A program made the position numbers and the translations under genes. Below the pieces are notes generated by a model, which did no database searches, was not told the DNA's origin, and saw only the letters and a list, made by a program, of their open reading frames with translations. Positions 8,816-17,377 of a stretch of 64,000 bases of DNA are shown here, in pieces (position 1 is the stretch's first letter; every line of letters begins with the position of its first letter). The stretch comes from Hanstruepera neustonica (GTDB lineage: Bacteria > Bacteroidota > Bacteroidia > Flavobacteriales > Flavobacteriaceae), in NCBI RefSeq assembly GCF_002895005.1, contig NZ_POWF01000001.1, forward strand, positions 660,344 to 724,343, given 5' to 3'.

Positions 8816-9556
8816 ATGGAAAATTTTACAACATGTAAAAACTGCCATTCAAAAATTGACAGCAAGTTTTGCCCAAACTGTGGTCAAAAAGCATCTGTTG
8901 CAAAAGTCACTTTTACTGAAACTTTTCAAGATGTTATCAATGCTATGTTCTCTATTGATGCACCTCTTTGGGTGACCATCAAAGCTTTAATTTTAAATCC
9001 TGGACAACTTTTTAGAAATTATCTTTCCGGTAAGCGCAAGACCTACTACAAACCAGTTGCTTTTTTTATACTAACAACGGTCGTTTTTGTTTTGGTCAAG
9101 GCTCTTTTAAACTATGATCCAATGGAAAATGTTGTTCAAGCTGATAGCGAATCTATTGAAACTGGTTTATTGAACAAAGCTGGTGTTTTTATGGCCAACA
9201 ACATCAATAACATCATTTTTACGTTTGTGTTTTCCTTTGCATTAATGCTAAAACTCTTCTTTTATAGACTGTATTCTCTAGCTGAATATTTAGCGGTTTC
9301 ATTCTATATGGCAGCGTTTTACATAATTTTAACAACAGTATCGATATTCGTTATTAAGTTTGGGGATTCTCAACTCAAGATGATACCATTCGTACTCATG
9401 TTACTATATGTTGTTTATGCTTTAATATCCTTTTTTCAAAAGAAAAGCCTGTTAGTTATTGTAAAGATTCTGTTAGTTTATTTCTTTGGAATTTTACTCT
9501 ACATAATTTTTGGCTTTGGTATATCTTTTTTAATAGTTTGGCTAAAATCTAATTAA
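8816..9556 (+). CDS. DUF3667 membrane protein with zinc ribbon
   Basis: 246 residues. The N-terminus carries a zinc ribbon (C7, C10, C19, C22: 'CKNC...CPNCGQ'), followed by the diagnostic block 'TFQDVINAMFSIDAPLWVT' and 'LNPGQLFRNYLSGKRKTYYKP', then four or five membrane segments. This is the DUF3667 layout, widespread in Bacteroidota, of unknown function. Its stop overlaps the ATG of hemW by one base, within the ruvC-hemW transcription unit. Confidence 0.9.
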   Translation: MENFTTCKNCHSKIDSKFCPNCGQKASVAKVTFTETFQDVINAMFSIDAPLWVTIKALILNPGQLFRNYLSGKRKTYYKPVAFFILTTVVFVLVKALLNYDPMENVVQADSESIETGLLNKAGVFMANNINNIIFTFVFSFALMLKLFFYRLYSLAEYLAVSFYMAAFYIILTTVSIFVIKFGDSQLKMIPFVLMLLYVVYALISFFQKKSLLVIVKILLVYFFGILLYIIFGFGISFLIVWLKSN

Positions 9557-10716
9557 TGGCAGGCATCTATATACATATCCCTTTTTGTAAACAAGCCTGT
9601 TATTACTGTGATTTTCATTTTTCAACATCTCTAAAAAAGAAAGCTGACATGATTTCTGCTTTGCAAAATGAATTGTTTTTAAGAAAAGATGAATTGCGAA
9701 ATCAGTTTGTAGAGACCATTTACTTTGGAGGAGGAACACCTAGTTTGTTAACCAATGAAGAAATTCAAGAAATTATCAATTCGGTTTATAATAATTATCA
9801 AGTAGTTGAAGAACCTGAAATTACACTAGAGTCGAACCCTGATGATTTAATTCAAAGTGAATTGTCACCTCGAGCGGAGTCGAGAGGTCTTTTTGAAAGT
9901 TATAAAGAGATAGGTATTAACCGCTTGAGCATTGGTATCCAATCGTTTTTTGAACAGGATTTAAAATTGATGAATCGTGCACACAATGCCCAAGAGGCTA
10001 AAAATTGCTTAAAGGAAGCCACAAAGCATTTCAACAACATATCAATAGATTTAATCTACGGTATTCCTAACGCAACTAATGAGCAATGGCTAAAAAATAT
10101 TGATATAGGATTGTCGTATGGTATTCCGCACATCTCCTGCTATGCTTTAACGGTTGAGCCCGAAACAGCTTTAGAGAGTTTCATTAAAAAAGGAATTGTA
10201 CAAGATGTTGACGATGAGGTAGCTCAAGAACAATTTCATTTGTTGACTAACAAATTGGAAACCGAAGGTTTTATACATTATGAACTTTCAAACTTTGGTA
10301 AACCCAATTTTTTTAGCAAAAATAACACAGCCTATTGGCAAGGGAAAATCTATTTGGGCATTGGGCCATCGGCACATTCTTTTAATGGTAAGCAACGTGG
10401 TTGGAATGTTCGTAACAATACAAAATATATTAAGGCTTTACAAGACAATAAACTTGCCATAGAATGGGAAAGTTTAACCACAACCGATTCTTATAACGAG
10501 TATATTATGACTGGTTTACGAACCATTTGGGGCGTATCACTTACAAAAGTTGAAACAGAATTTGGAATTTCCTATAAAAAGTATTTATTACAACAAGCCC
10601 AACGCCATATTGACCAACAATTGTTATATATTCAAAACGATGTACTTTTAGTTACTTCAGAGGGTAAATTTTTAACTGACGGCATAGCGTCTGACCTTTT
10701 TAAACTTAATTTATAA
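9556..10716 (+). CDS. hemW: HemW-like radical SAM heme chaperone
   Basis: 386 residues. The radical SAM cluster is C11-x3-C15-x2-C18 ('FCKQACYYCDF'), with 'GGGTPS' at 58-63 and the HemW-typical 'INRLSIGIQSF' at 121-131 and 'LIYGIP'. The HemN_C domain follows. HemW is the heme-binding relative of HemN and is thought to insert heme into respiratory enzymes; it does not oxidise coproporphyrinogen. Odd feature: residues about 103-113 ('LSPRAESRGLF') are encoded by a palindromic repeat and make the loop between 'NPDDL' and 'INR' 22 residues instead of the usual 12. The frame is intact, so the protein is probably functional. Coupled by one-base overlaps to both neighbours. Confidence 0.93.
   Translation: MAGIYIHIPFCKQACYYCDFHFSTSLKKKADMISALQNELFLRKDELRNQFVETIYFGGGTPSLLTNEEIQEIINSVYNNYQVVEEPEITLESNPDDLIQSELSPRAESRGLFESYKEIGINRLSIGIQSFFEQDLKLMNRAHNAQEAKNCLKEATKHFNNISIDLIYGIPNATNEQWLKNIDIGLSYGIPHISCYALTVEPETALESFIKKGIVQDVDDEVAQEQFHLLTNKLETEGFIHYELSNFGKPNFFSKNNTAYWQGKIYLGIGPSAHSFNGKQRGWNVRNNTKYIKALQDNKLAIEWESLTTTDSYNEYIMTGLRTIWGVSLTKVETEFGISYKKYLLQQAQRHIDQQLLYIQNDVLLVTSEGKFLTDGIASDLFKLNL
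9863..9890. repeat. Palindromic element inserted in frame within hemW
   Basis: The core CTCGA-GCGGAG-TCGAG (9869-9884) is a perfect inverted repeat; the flanks ACCT (9867-9870) and AGGT (9885-9888) can also pair with a 2-base bulge. It lies inside hemW and adds about 30 bp in frame to a loop whose length is otherwise conserved in the family. From memory, palindromes of the form CACCTCGAGC...GTCGAGAGGT are dispersed in many flavobacterial genomes; no second copy is seen in this window. Confidence 0.7.
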
Positions 10717-11465
10717 TGCTAGCAACCATACATACGAATTCCAGAAACTATAAAATTGACCTATCAAAACCATTAGATATTTCCATTCCACTTAAGGCAT
10801 CAAAATCCAATTTAAACGCTTGGTATATTGATGAGCCCAAAATTGATCCCGTTCAAGATGGCGAATGGATTGCGAGTGTTTCCAAAGGAGCTAGTGTGAA
10901 TTTTAATAATATTCAGTTTAATCCACACGCTCATGGTACGCATACAGAATGTGTAGGGCATATTACCGAAACAGTACATTCGGTAAATAAGAGTCTTAAA
11001 CAGTTTTTCTTTTTGGCTGAATTGGTAACAGTTGCACCAGAATTAATTGATGATGATTTTGTGATTTCCAAAAAGCAGCTGCAATTTGCTTTTGGAAATA
11101 AAAAACGAGATGCCATCATTATCAGAACCATACCCAATACCACTGAAAAAAAATCCAAGCAATATTCAAACACAAATTGGCCTTTTTTACAGGAGGATGC
11201 CGTAAATTTTTTAGTTAAAATGGGGATTAAACATTTACTGATTGATTTGCCAAGTGTTGATAAGGAAAAAGATGAAGGTGCTCTAAAAGCCCACAAGGCA
11301 TTTTGGAATGTAAATGGAAAAATCAGAAAGGATTCTACCATAACCGAGTTTATTTTTGTACCGAATAAAGTAGTAGATGGAACTTATTTCTTAAACTTAC
11401 AAATAGCACCTTTTGAAAATGATGCTTCACCAAGTAAACCAGTCCTTTACCAACTTTTAGAATAA
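10716..11465 (+). CDS. Cyclase family protein (kynurenine formamidase-like)
   Basis: 249 residues. The metal-binding signature of the cyclase/KynB superfamily (HxGTHxDxPxH) appears as 'HAHGTHTECVGH', with the Asp position replaced by Glu. 'LLIDLPSVD' and the late 'FIFVPNKVVDGTYFLNLQIAPF' are also typical. Family members are metal-dependent amidohydrolases such as kynurenine formamidase, or are uncharacterised; the neighbours (hemW, DUF4260, GNAT) do not point to tryptophan breakdown, so the substrate is unknown. The ATG overlaps the hemW stop (TAATG). Confidence 0.88.
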   Translation: MLATIHTNSRNYKIDLSKPLDISIPLKASKSNLNAWYIDEPKIDPVQDGEWIASVSKGASVNFNNIQFNPHAHGTHTECVGHITETVHSVNKSLKQFFFLAELVTVAPELIDDDFVISKKQLQFAFGNKKRDAIIIRTIPNTTEKKSKQYSNTNWPFLQEDAVNFLVKMGIKHLLIDLPSVDKEKDEGALKAHKAFWNVNGKIRKDSTITEFIFVPNKVVDGTYFLNLQIAPFENDASPSKPVLYQLLE

Positions 11466-11466
11466 C

Positions 11467-11823
11467 ATGAAAAATTTATTAAAACTAGAAGAATTTGCCA
11501 TGTTTGGTTTGGGTATTCTTGCCTTTAATCAATTACATTATCCCTGGTGGTGGTTTTTGGTGTTGCTGTTAACACCTGATATAGGGATGTTGGGCTATTT
11601 AATCAATTCTAAAGTTGGAGCGTTTACCTATAATTTATGTCATCATAAGGGATTGGCAATAATCATTTATATAATTGGAGTTGCTTACAATAATGACCTA
11701 ATACAATTAATTGGAATAATGGTATTTTCTCATGCTTCTCTGGATCGGATTTTTGGTTATGGATTAAAATATAACTCCTCATTTCAAAACACACATTTAG
11801 GAAAAGTTGGAAAGCATAATTAA
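11467..11823 (+). CDS. DUF4260 family small membrane protein
   Basis: 118 residues with about four membrane segments. 'LEEFAMFGLGILAFNQL', 'PWWWFLVLLLTPDIGMLGYL', 'GAFTYNLCHHKGLA' and 'FSHASLDRIFGYGLKY' match the DUF4260 family. Function unknown. It starts one base after the cyclase stop and overlaps the next gene by 17 bases, so it belongs to the same transcript. Confidence 0.88.
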   Translation: MKNLLKLEEFAMFGLGILAFNQLHYPWWWFLVLLLTPDIGMLGYLINSKVGAFTYNLCHHKGLAIIIYIIGVAYNNDLIQLIGIMVFSHASLDRIFGYGLKYNSSFQNTHLGKVGKHN

Positions 11824-12217
11824 AATTTCTAAAGATAAATCAAAACTTCAGGTTGAGGTTATTCATGATTTTTTAAAGACCACATATTGGGCTAAAGGAA
11901 GGACTATTAGCGAGGTCCAAAAAACCGTTGATAGTTCCTTGTGTTTTGGAGTCTATTTAGATGACAAACAAATAGGATTTGCGAGAATCGTAACCGATTA
12001 TGTTGTATTTGTATATCTTATGGATGTGTTCATTTTACCTGAATTTCACGGTAAAGGCTATTCCAAACAGCTCATGGCATCTATCATAAATGACCCGTTG
12101 TTAAAGACCTGTAAAGTTTGGATGCTGAAAACATCGGATGCGCATGGTTTGTATAAACAATTTGGTTTCACAGAATTAAAACATCCTGAAAAAGTCATGG
12201 AACGATTATTATTATAG
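11807..12217 (+). CDS. GNAT family N-acetyltransferase
   Basis: 136 residues. The acetyl-CoA binding loop of the GNAT fold is visible ('VFILPEFHGKGYSKQLM'), preceded by strands 'QIGFARIVTDYVVFVYLMDV' and followed by 'WMLKTSDAHGLYKQFGF'. The start is TTG (11807), preceded by AGGAAAAG; a later ATG would remove the first strand and helix ('KLQVEVIHDFLKTTYWA') usual in this subgroup. It overlaps the DUF4260 gene by 17 bases. The acceptor is unknown. Confidence 0.88.
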   Translation: MESIIKISKDKSKLQVEVIHDFLKTTYWAKGRTISEVQKTVDSSLCFGVYLDDKQIGFARIVTDYVVFVYLMDVFILPEFHGKGYSKQLMASIINDPLLKTCKVWMLKTSDAHGLYKQFGFTELKHPEKVMERLLL

Positions 12218-12241
12218 CGTATTGGATTAAATGATATAATC

Positions 12242-12604
12242 ATGAACATTGAACAATTACGAAACTACTGTCTATCAAAACAACAAGTAACAGAGCATTT
12301 TCCTTTTGATGAGGATGTATTGGTGTTTAAGGTTGCTGGTAAAATGTTTTTATTAACTTCGTTAAAGAGCTGGGAAGAAAATCAGCAGGCCATCAATTTA
12401 AAGTGTGATCCAGATTATGCTTTGGAGTTGCGAGAGCAATATGAAAGCATTGAGCCTGGTTACCACATGAGCAAAAAGCACTGGAACACTGTTAGGCTTT
12501 TTGATGGAGATTTAGATATGCTTTTTGTCAAGCAAATGATTGATGATTCTTATGACTTGATCGTAAAATCGTTGCCAAAAAAGATTCAAAACGAATTTTT
12601 GTAA
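12242..12604 (+). CDS. MmcQ/YjbR family protein
   Basis: 120 residues, the usual size. 'CLSKQQVTEHFPFDEDVLVFKVAGKMF', 'INLKCDPDYALELREQY' and 'GYHMSKKHWNTVRL' match the MmcQ/YjbR family (CyaY-like fold, proposed double-wing DNA-binding motif, role unknown). It is the last gene of the plus-strand run that starts at 7618 and is followed directly by a bidirectional terminator. Confidence 0.92.
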   Translation: MNIEQLRNYCLSKQQVTEHFPFDEDVLVFKVAGKMFLLTSLKSWEENQQAINLKCDPDYALELREQYESIEPGYHMSKKHWNTVRLFDGDLDMLFVKQMIDDSYDLIVKSLPKKIQNEFL

Positions 12605-12645
12605 TTAAAAAAGCCATTTCTACATAATTGAGAAACGGCTTTTAA
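12605..12645. terminator. Bidirectional terminator between convergent operons
   Basis: AAAAGCCATTTCT (12609-12621) pairs with AGAAACGGCTTTT (12631-12643); the single mismatch becomes a G-U pair in the minus-strand RNA. A-run and T-run flanks serve both the YjbR gene (plus) and the efflux operon (minus). Confidence 0.85.
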
Positions 12646-12666
12646 CACTAAAAAACTAACCACTCA

Positions 12667-14121
12667 TCAATTTTGCCATCCACCTCCTAGATGTCTATAC
12701 ATAGAGACTCTAGCTAAAAGCTGGTTCTTTTTGGTCTCAACCAAATCCATTTTAGATTCCAAAGCATCTCTTTGGGTCAATAAAACTTCCATATAATCTG
12801 CTCTTGCAGATTTAAATAGTTTATTGGTAATATCAATAGATTTGGTCAAGGCTTCTACCTGTTGATCTTTCAGATTATAACTTTTCTGAAGGTTTTCAAT
12901 ATTTGATAGTTCATTGGCTACTTCTATGTAAGCGTTTAAAATGGTTTTTTCATATTCGAATACGGCTTGAACTTGCCTAGCGTTTGCATTGTTATATTCA
13001 GCTTTTATAGCATTTCTGTTTATCAATGGCGCCACCATATCTCCTACTAAATTATAAATTAACGATTCTGGGGAAGCCGTCAAATACTTCAAGTTAAACG
13101 CTTCGAATCCAACCCCTGCCTTTATGGTAAATGAAGGGTAGAAATTGGCTTTGGCCACCTTAATATCCAACTTGGCTGCTTCCAGCTCGTATTCAGCCTG
13201 CCTGATATCCGGACGATTAGACAGCAATTGAGAAGGAATTCCTGTATACATAGTATCTAGTTCCCTTTCAATAAATTCTTCCGAACGACGGTTCACATGT
13301 TGTGGTGTTCTCCCTAAAAGAAAATTGATTTTGTTCTCAATTTCAACAATCTCCTGCATAACGGCATAACGTTCACTTTGGTTCTTGAAAACTTCAGCTT
13401 GAAGACGTTGTACGCCTAATTCAGTGGCCCTTGCAGCCTGTTTTTGTAGCTGAATGGTTTTCAATCCATTATTTTGAAGTTTTAAGTTTTGCTCTATGAT
13501 GGCCAATTTGTTATCCAATGCCTGAAGCTCATAATAGGAGCTGGCGATTTCAGAAATTAAATTGGTAACCAAAAAGTTTTTGCCTTCAACTGTTGACAAG
13601 TATTCCATGACAGCTTCTTTTTTTGAATTCCGAAGTTTTTTCCAAACATCTAATTCCCAAGATGCAAAAACACCTACACCATAATTTGGCAAAGGCTCTG
13701 GAAATTCTTCTCCTGGTCTGATGTCGGTATTGGCATCATTTGCACCTTGACTGGTATAGCGACCAACTTTTTCTACTTCGGCAGCTGCACCAACATTTAC
13801 AAAAGGTAAATACTCACCTTTTCGCGCTTGTATTTCATTTTCAGACATATTCACCTTTTGCAGGATGATATTTAACTCTTGATTGTTGACCAATGCCGAA
13901 TCAATAAGTGTAATCAAGTCGGCATCATTAAAAAAGGCTTTCCAATTTAAATCCACAGTATTCAAGGAGTCTGTTATAACCGTTTCTTGATACCCCTCCG
14001 GTAAAACGGTGTTGGCTTCTTTCAAGTCTTTGGAAGGGGCACAACTGTTTAGAATTAGGGCTGCAAGAATGCATGCAGACCCTAATCTAAAAGTTTTATT
14101 ATTGAATTTATAGTTATTCAT
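12667..14121 (-). CDS. RND efflux outer-membrane factor (TolC/NodT-type lipoprotein)
   Basis: 484 residues with a lipoprotein signal ending in 'LILNSC' (Cys27). Two long coiled-coil repeats of the outer-membrane efflux family are seen, with 'GVFASWELDVWKKLRNSKKEA', 'LLSNRPDIRQAEYELEAAKLDIKVAKANFYPS' and the terminal 'VSMYRHLGGGW' split here into short pieces of the NodT pattern. As a trimer it forms the outer-membrane exit duct of a tripartite pump. Its start overlaps the pump gene by eight bases, so the two are coupled. The substrate is not evident from sequence. Confidence 0.93.
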   Translation of the reverse strand: MNNYKFNNKTFRLGSACILAALILNSCAPSKDLKEANTVLPEGYQETVITDSLNTVDLNWKAFFNDADLITLIDSALVNNQELNIILQKVNMSENEIQARKGEYLPFVNVGAAAEVEKVGRYTSQGANDANTDIRPGEEFPEPLPNYGVGVFASWELDVWKKLRNSKKEAVMEYLSTVEGKNFLVTNLISEIASSYYELQALDNKLAIIEQNLKLQNNGLKTIQLQKQAARATELGVQRLQAEVFKNQSERYAVMQEIVEIENKINFLLGRTPQHVNRRSEEFIERELDTMYTGIPSQLLSNRPDIRQAEYELEAAKLDIKVAKANFYPSFTIKAGVGFEAFNLKYLTASPESLIYNLVGDMVAPLINRNAIKAEYNNANARQVQAVFEYEKTILNAYIEVANELSNIENLQKSYNLKDQQVEALTKSIDITNKLFKSARADYMEVLLTQRDALESKMDLVETKKNQLLARVSMYRHLGGGWQN

Positions 14122-17100
14122 TGTCTTTACGTTTCATCAATTTCTTTAATTGTTTGTTCATGGCTTTCAACCTTGCTCGAATACTGCCATCACCTTCACT
14201 AGTTCGCATAAATTCTTCGGAAATAGGCTCATGAACTTGATCTTTTATGAGACTTCGGCCTTCCGCCATTTTAGCAAATACATAGTATAATCCTGGAATG
14301 ACGATCACTCCGAATATTGTCCCTAAAAGCATACCGCCAAGAGCTGAACCACCAATGGTTCTATTTCCAATGGCGCCAGCGCCTGTAGCAACTACCAATG
14401 GAATTAAACCGGCAATAAAGGCAAATGAAGTCATGAGTATGGGTCTGAATCGCATTTTAGAACCTTCAATGGCGGCATCTAAAACCGAGGCGCCTTGCCT
14501 GTGTTTCTGAACTGCAAATTCAACTATCAACACGGCATTTTTACCAAGTAATCCCACGAGCATAATAACACCAATTTGTGCATAAACATCATTGGATAAC
14601 CCCATTAATTTTAACAATAGGAAGGAACCAAACACACCAACTGGAAGCGAGAGTAGCACAGCAAATGGTAAAAGGAAACTTTCGTATTGGGCAGCCAACA
14701 CAAAATAAACAAAGATGAGAACAATCCCGAAAATCACGATGGCATCATTCCCTCTGTTTGCCTCATCATATGATAACCCCTCCCAAGCAATATCATAGCC
14801 TCTCGGTAATTTTTCTTTGGCTACTTCTTGAATGGCTTTGATGGCATCGGCGCTGGTAAATCCTTTAGCAGGTAAACCACGAATGGCAGCTGAATTATAT
14901 AGGTTGTAACGGGTGATCTCATTGGGACCCAAACGCTTTTCCATTTTCATAAATGCAGAATACGGAACCATTTCGCCTTCTTCATTTTTAACATATAGTT
15001 TCTCCAAATCTGTTGGTTGACTCCTATATTCCGGTGCAGCTTGGGTGTAAACTTTGAAAAAGCGACCAAACTTAATAAAGCCCTGCTCATAGGTACTACC
15101 TATCAAAATGTTGAGGTTTTCCATGGCTCTGCCAATAGAAACTCCTTTTTGCATAGCTGCTTTATTATTGATTATCAATTCGTATTGAGGATAATTGGCG
15201 GCAAAAAATGTAAATAAACCGCTCAACTCTTTACGTTTGCCTAATTCTTCTAAAAAAGAATTGTTGATGCGTTCAAACTCATGATAGTCAGTGGAGTTGG
15301 TTTTATCCAATAAACGCAAAGAAAATCCGCCTGATGAACCAAAGCCTGGAACAGCAGGTGGTTCAAAATATTCAATAATGGCGCCAAGGTCTTTCGATTC
15401 TTCTTCCAGTTCTTCCATAATTTCATGAACGGAGTGTTCTCGTTTAGACCATGGTTTTAGGTTTATTAAGCAAGTTCCTGCATTGGATCCACGACCTTCG
15501 GTCATAATCTCGTAACCTGCCAATGACGAAACCGATTCTACACCATCAATTTCTTCACAAATGGCTTGAAGTTTTCTGGCAACTTCATTGGTGCGTTCTA
15601 AAGTAGCACCAGGAGGTGTTTGAATAATGGCATAAATCATACCTTGGTCTTCGCTTGGGATAAATCCAGCAGGTAATACTTTATTGGTTGTGTAGATTCC
15701 TACACAAAAGGCGATTAAAAGTCCAAAAGTAACTACTCGTCTGTCTACAATATATTTCAAGAAACCAACATAACGCCCAGTAAGTTTTTCAAACCCGTTA
15801 TTAAACCAATCAATAAATCGGTTTATAGGGGATTTTTTTCGAGCGATACCATGATTGTTTTTTAATAGCATGGCACACAATACGGGTGTCAATGTCAAGG
15901 CTACAATCGCTGATATAATAATCGAACCTGCCATGGTTATTGAAAACTGTCTGTAGAAAACACCAACTGGACCAGACATAAATGAAATGGGAATAAAAAC
16001 CGAAACCATAACCAATGTTATGGCAATAATGGCACCACCAATTTCGCCTAAAACAGCCTGCGATGCCTTATAAGGCAATAGATGTTCTTCTTCCATTTTT
16101 ACGTGAACTGCTTCTACAACAACAATGGCATTATCAACCACAATACCAATAGCCAATACTAGAGCAAAGAGCGTAATTAGGTTTATGGAAAGACCAAAAA
16201 TCTGCATGATAAAGAAAGCTCCGATTAAGGACACAGGTACAGCGATTATAGGAATAAGCGTCGAACGCCAATCACCTAAAAATAGAAACACAACTATGGC
16301 CACAAGAATGAAAGCATCTCTCAAGGTATGGAGTACTTGTTCTATGGAAGCGTCCAAAAAGTTTGAAACGTCATAACTGATTTTATATTCAACACCTGGT
16401 GGAAGCTCCTCTTTAAGTTCGTCGAGTTTTTGTTTAACATCGTTTATAACATCACTACCGTTACTCCCAAAAGTTTGCTTGAGTACAATGGATGCTGAAG
16501 GTTTCCCATCTAAATTGGAATAAATATCAAAGAATTCACTTCCCAATTCAACATCGGCAATATCGCCTAATGAAATAATTTCACCTTCTGAATTGGCCTT
16601 GACGATAATATCCTTGTATTCAGCGGCTGTGCTATATCGATCTCTGTAAGTCAAAACATACTCCAATGCTTGAGATTTTTTCCCTGAACTACGACCAATT
16701 CGCCCTGGTCTTGCTAAAATACTTTGGTCCTCCATAGCTTCAAGGACTTCTTCGGCTGAAATATTATAGGCTCGCATACGGTCTGGTTTTAACCATACAC
16801 GCATAGCGAACTTACGGCTACCTAGAATTTGAGCACTGGCTATCCCATTTATTCGCTGTATTTCGGGAACTATTCGCGTATAGGCGTAATTGTACAGAAA
16901 CTTTTCATCATCGTTTTTATTTTTACTGTACAGGTTTACATACATCAACATACTTGGTTGTACTGGTGTGATGATAACACCTTCACGTTGTACTAATTCA
17001 GGTAATAAGGGCATAACTTGATCTACCCTCGTTTTTACCCTGACTACGGCATCGTTGGGGTCTGTCCCAGGTTCAAAGATGACACGAAGGGTCCCTTCAC

Positions 17101-17356
17101 CAGCACTAGTGGCATCAGAAGCAATATAACGCATGCCTTGAACACCATTAATAGCTGTTTCCAATGGAATAAGGGTAGACTTAACCAAAACATCGGCACT
17201 AGAGCCAGGATATGCTATAAAAATATTGACCGTTGTAGGTGCAATTTGCGGAAATTGCGAAATCGGTAATTGTTTGATTGCCAATAAACCGGTAAAGACG
17301 ATGATTACTGAAATAACAATGGCCAATACAGGTCTATGAATAAACTTTTTAAACAT
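14114..17356 (-). CDS. RND efflux pump, HAE1 family permease
   Basis: 1080 residues: twelve membrane segments and two large periplasmic loops, as in AcrB. Typical motifs: 'FIHRPVLAIVISVIIVFTG' at the N-terminus, 'AYPGSSADVL', 'FLFLGDWRSTLIPIIAVPVSLIG' and 'ALVLAIGIVVDNAIVVVEAVH'. In the proton-relay segment D408 is kept, but the following residue is Asn409 where AcrB has a second Asp; Asn here occurs in many family members. It exports hydrophobic drugs, detergents or bile-like compounds using the proton gradient. Second structural gene of the operon, 21 bases after the adaptor. Confidence 0.95.
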   Translation of the reverse strand: MFKKFIHRPVLAIVISVIIVFTGLLAIKQLPISQFPQIAPTTVNIFIAYPGSSADVLVKSTLIPLETAINGVQGMRYIASDATSAGEGTLRVIFEPGTDPNDAVVRVKTRVDQVMPLLPELVQREGVIITPVQPSMLMYVNLYSKNKNDDEKFLYNYAYTRIVPEIQRINGIASAQILGSRKFAMRVWLKPDRMRAYNISAEEVLEAMEDQSILARPGRIGRSSGKKSQALEYVLTYRDRYSTAAEYKDIIVKANSEGEIISLGDIADVELGSEFFDIYSNLDGKPSASIVLKQTFGSNGSDVINDVKQKLDELKEELPPGVEYKISYDVSNFLDASIEQVLHTLRDAFILVAIVVFLFLGDWRSTLIPIIAVPVSLIGAFFIMQIFGLSINLITLFALVLAIGIVVDNAIVVVEAVHVKMEEEHLLPYKASQAVLGEIGGAIIAITLVMVSVFIPISFMSGPVGVFYRQFSITMAGSIIISAIVALTLTPVLCAMLLKNNHGIARKKSPINRFIDWFNNGFEKLTGRYVGFLKYIVDRRVVTFGLLIAFCVGIYTTNKVLPAGFIPSEDQGMIYAIIQTPPGATLERTNEVARKLQAICEEIDGVESVSSLAGYEIMTEGRGSNAGTCLINLKPWSKREHSVHEIMEELEEESKDLGAIIEYFEPPAVPGFGSSGGFSLRLLDKTNSTDYHEFERINNSFLEELGKRKELSGLFTFFAANYPQYELIINNKAAMQKGVSIGRAMENLNILIGSTYEQGFIKFGRFFKVYTQAAPEYRSQPTDLEKLYVKNEEGEMVPYSAFMKMEKRLGPNEITRYNLYNSAAIRGLPAKGFTSADAIKAIQEVAKEKLPRGYDIAWEGLSYDEANRGNDAIVIFGIVLIFVYFVLAAQYESFLLPFAVLLSLPVGVFGSFLLLKLMGLSNDVYAQIGVIMLVGLLGKNAVLIVEFAVQKHRQGASVLDAAIEGSKMRFRPILMTSFAFIAGLIPLVVATGAGAIGNRTIGGSALGGMLLGTIFGVIVIPGLYYVFAKMAEGRSLIKDQVHEPISEEFMRTSEGDGSIRARLKAMNKQLKKLMKRKDNE

Positions 17357-17377
17357 GTTGCTAATTTTTTATAATTG

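Noticed and set aside
10931-11341. 136-residue open frame on the minus strand
   Set aside because: It is antisense to the cyclase gene, which has clear family motifs; composition is that of a shadow frame.
16100-16180. Asn409 in the RND pump as a sign of inactivation
   Set aside because: Asp408 is kept and Asn at the next position is common in functional HAE1-type pumps.
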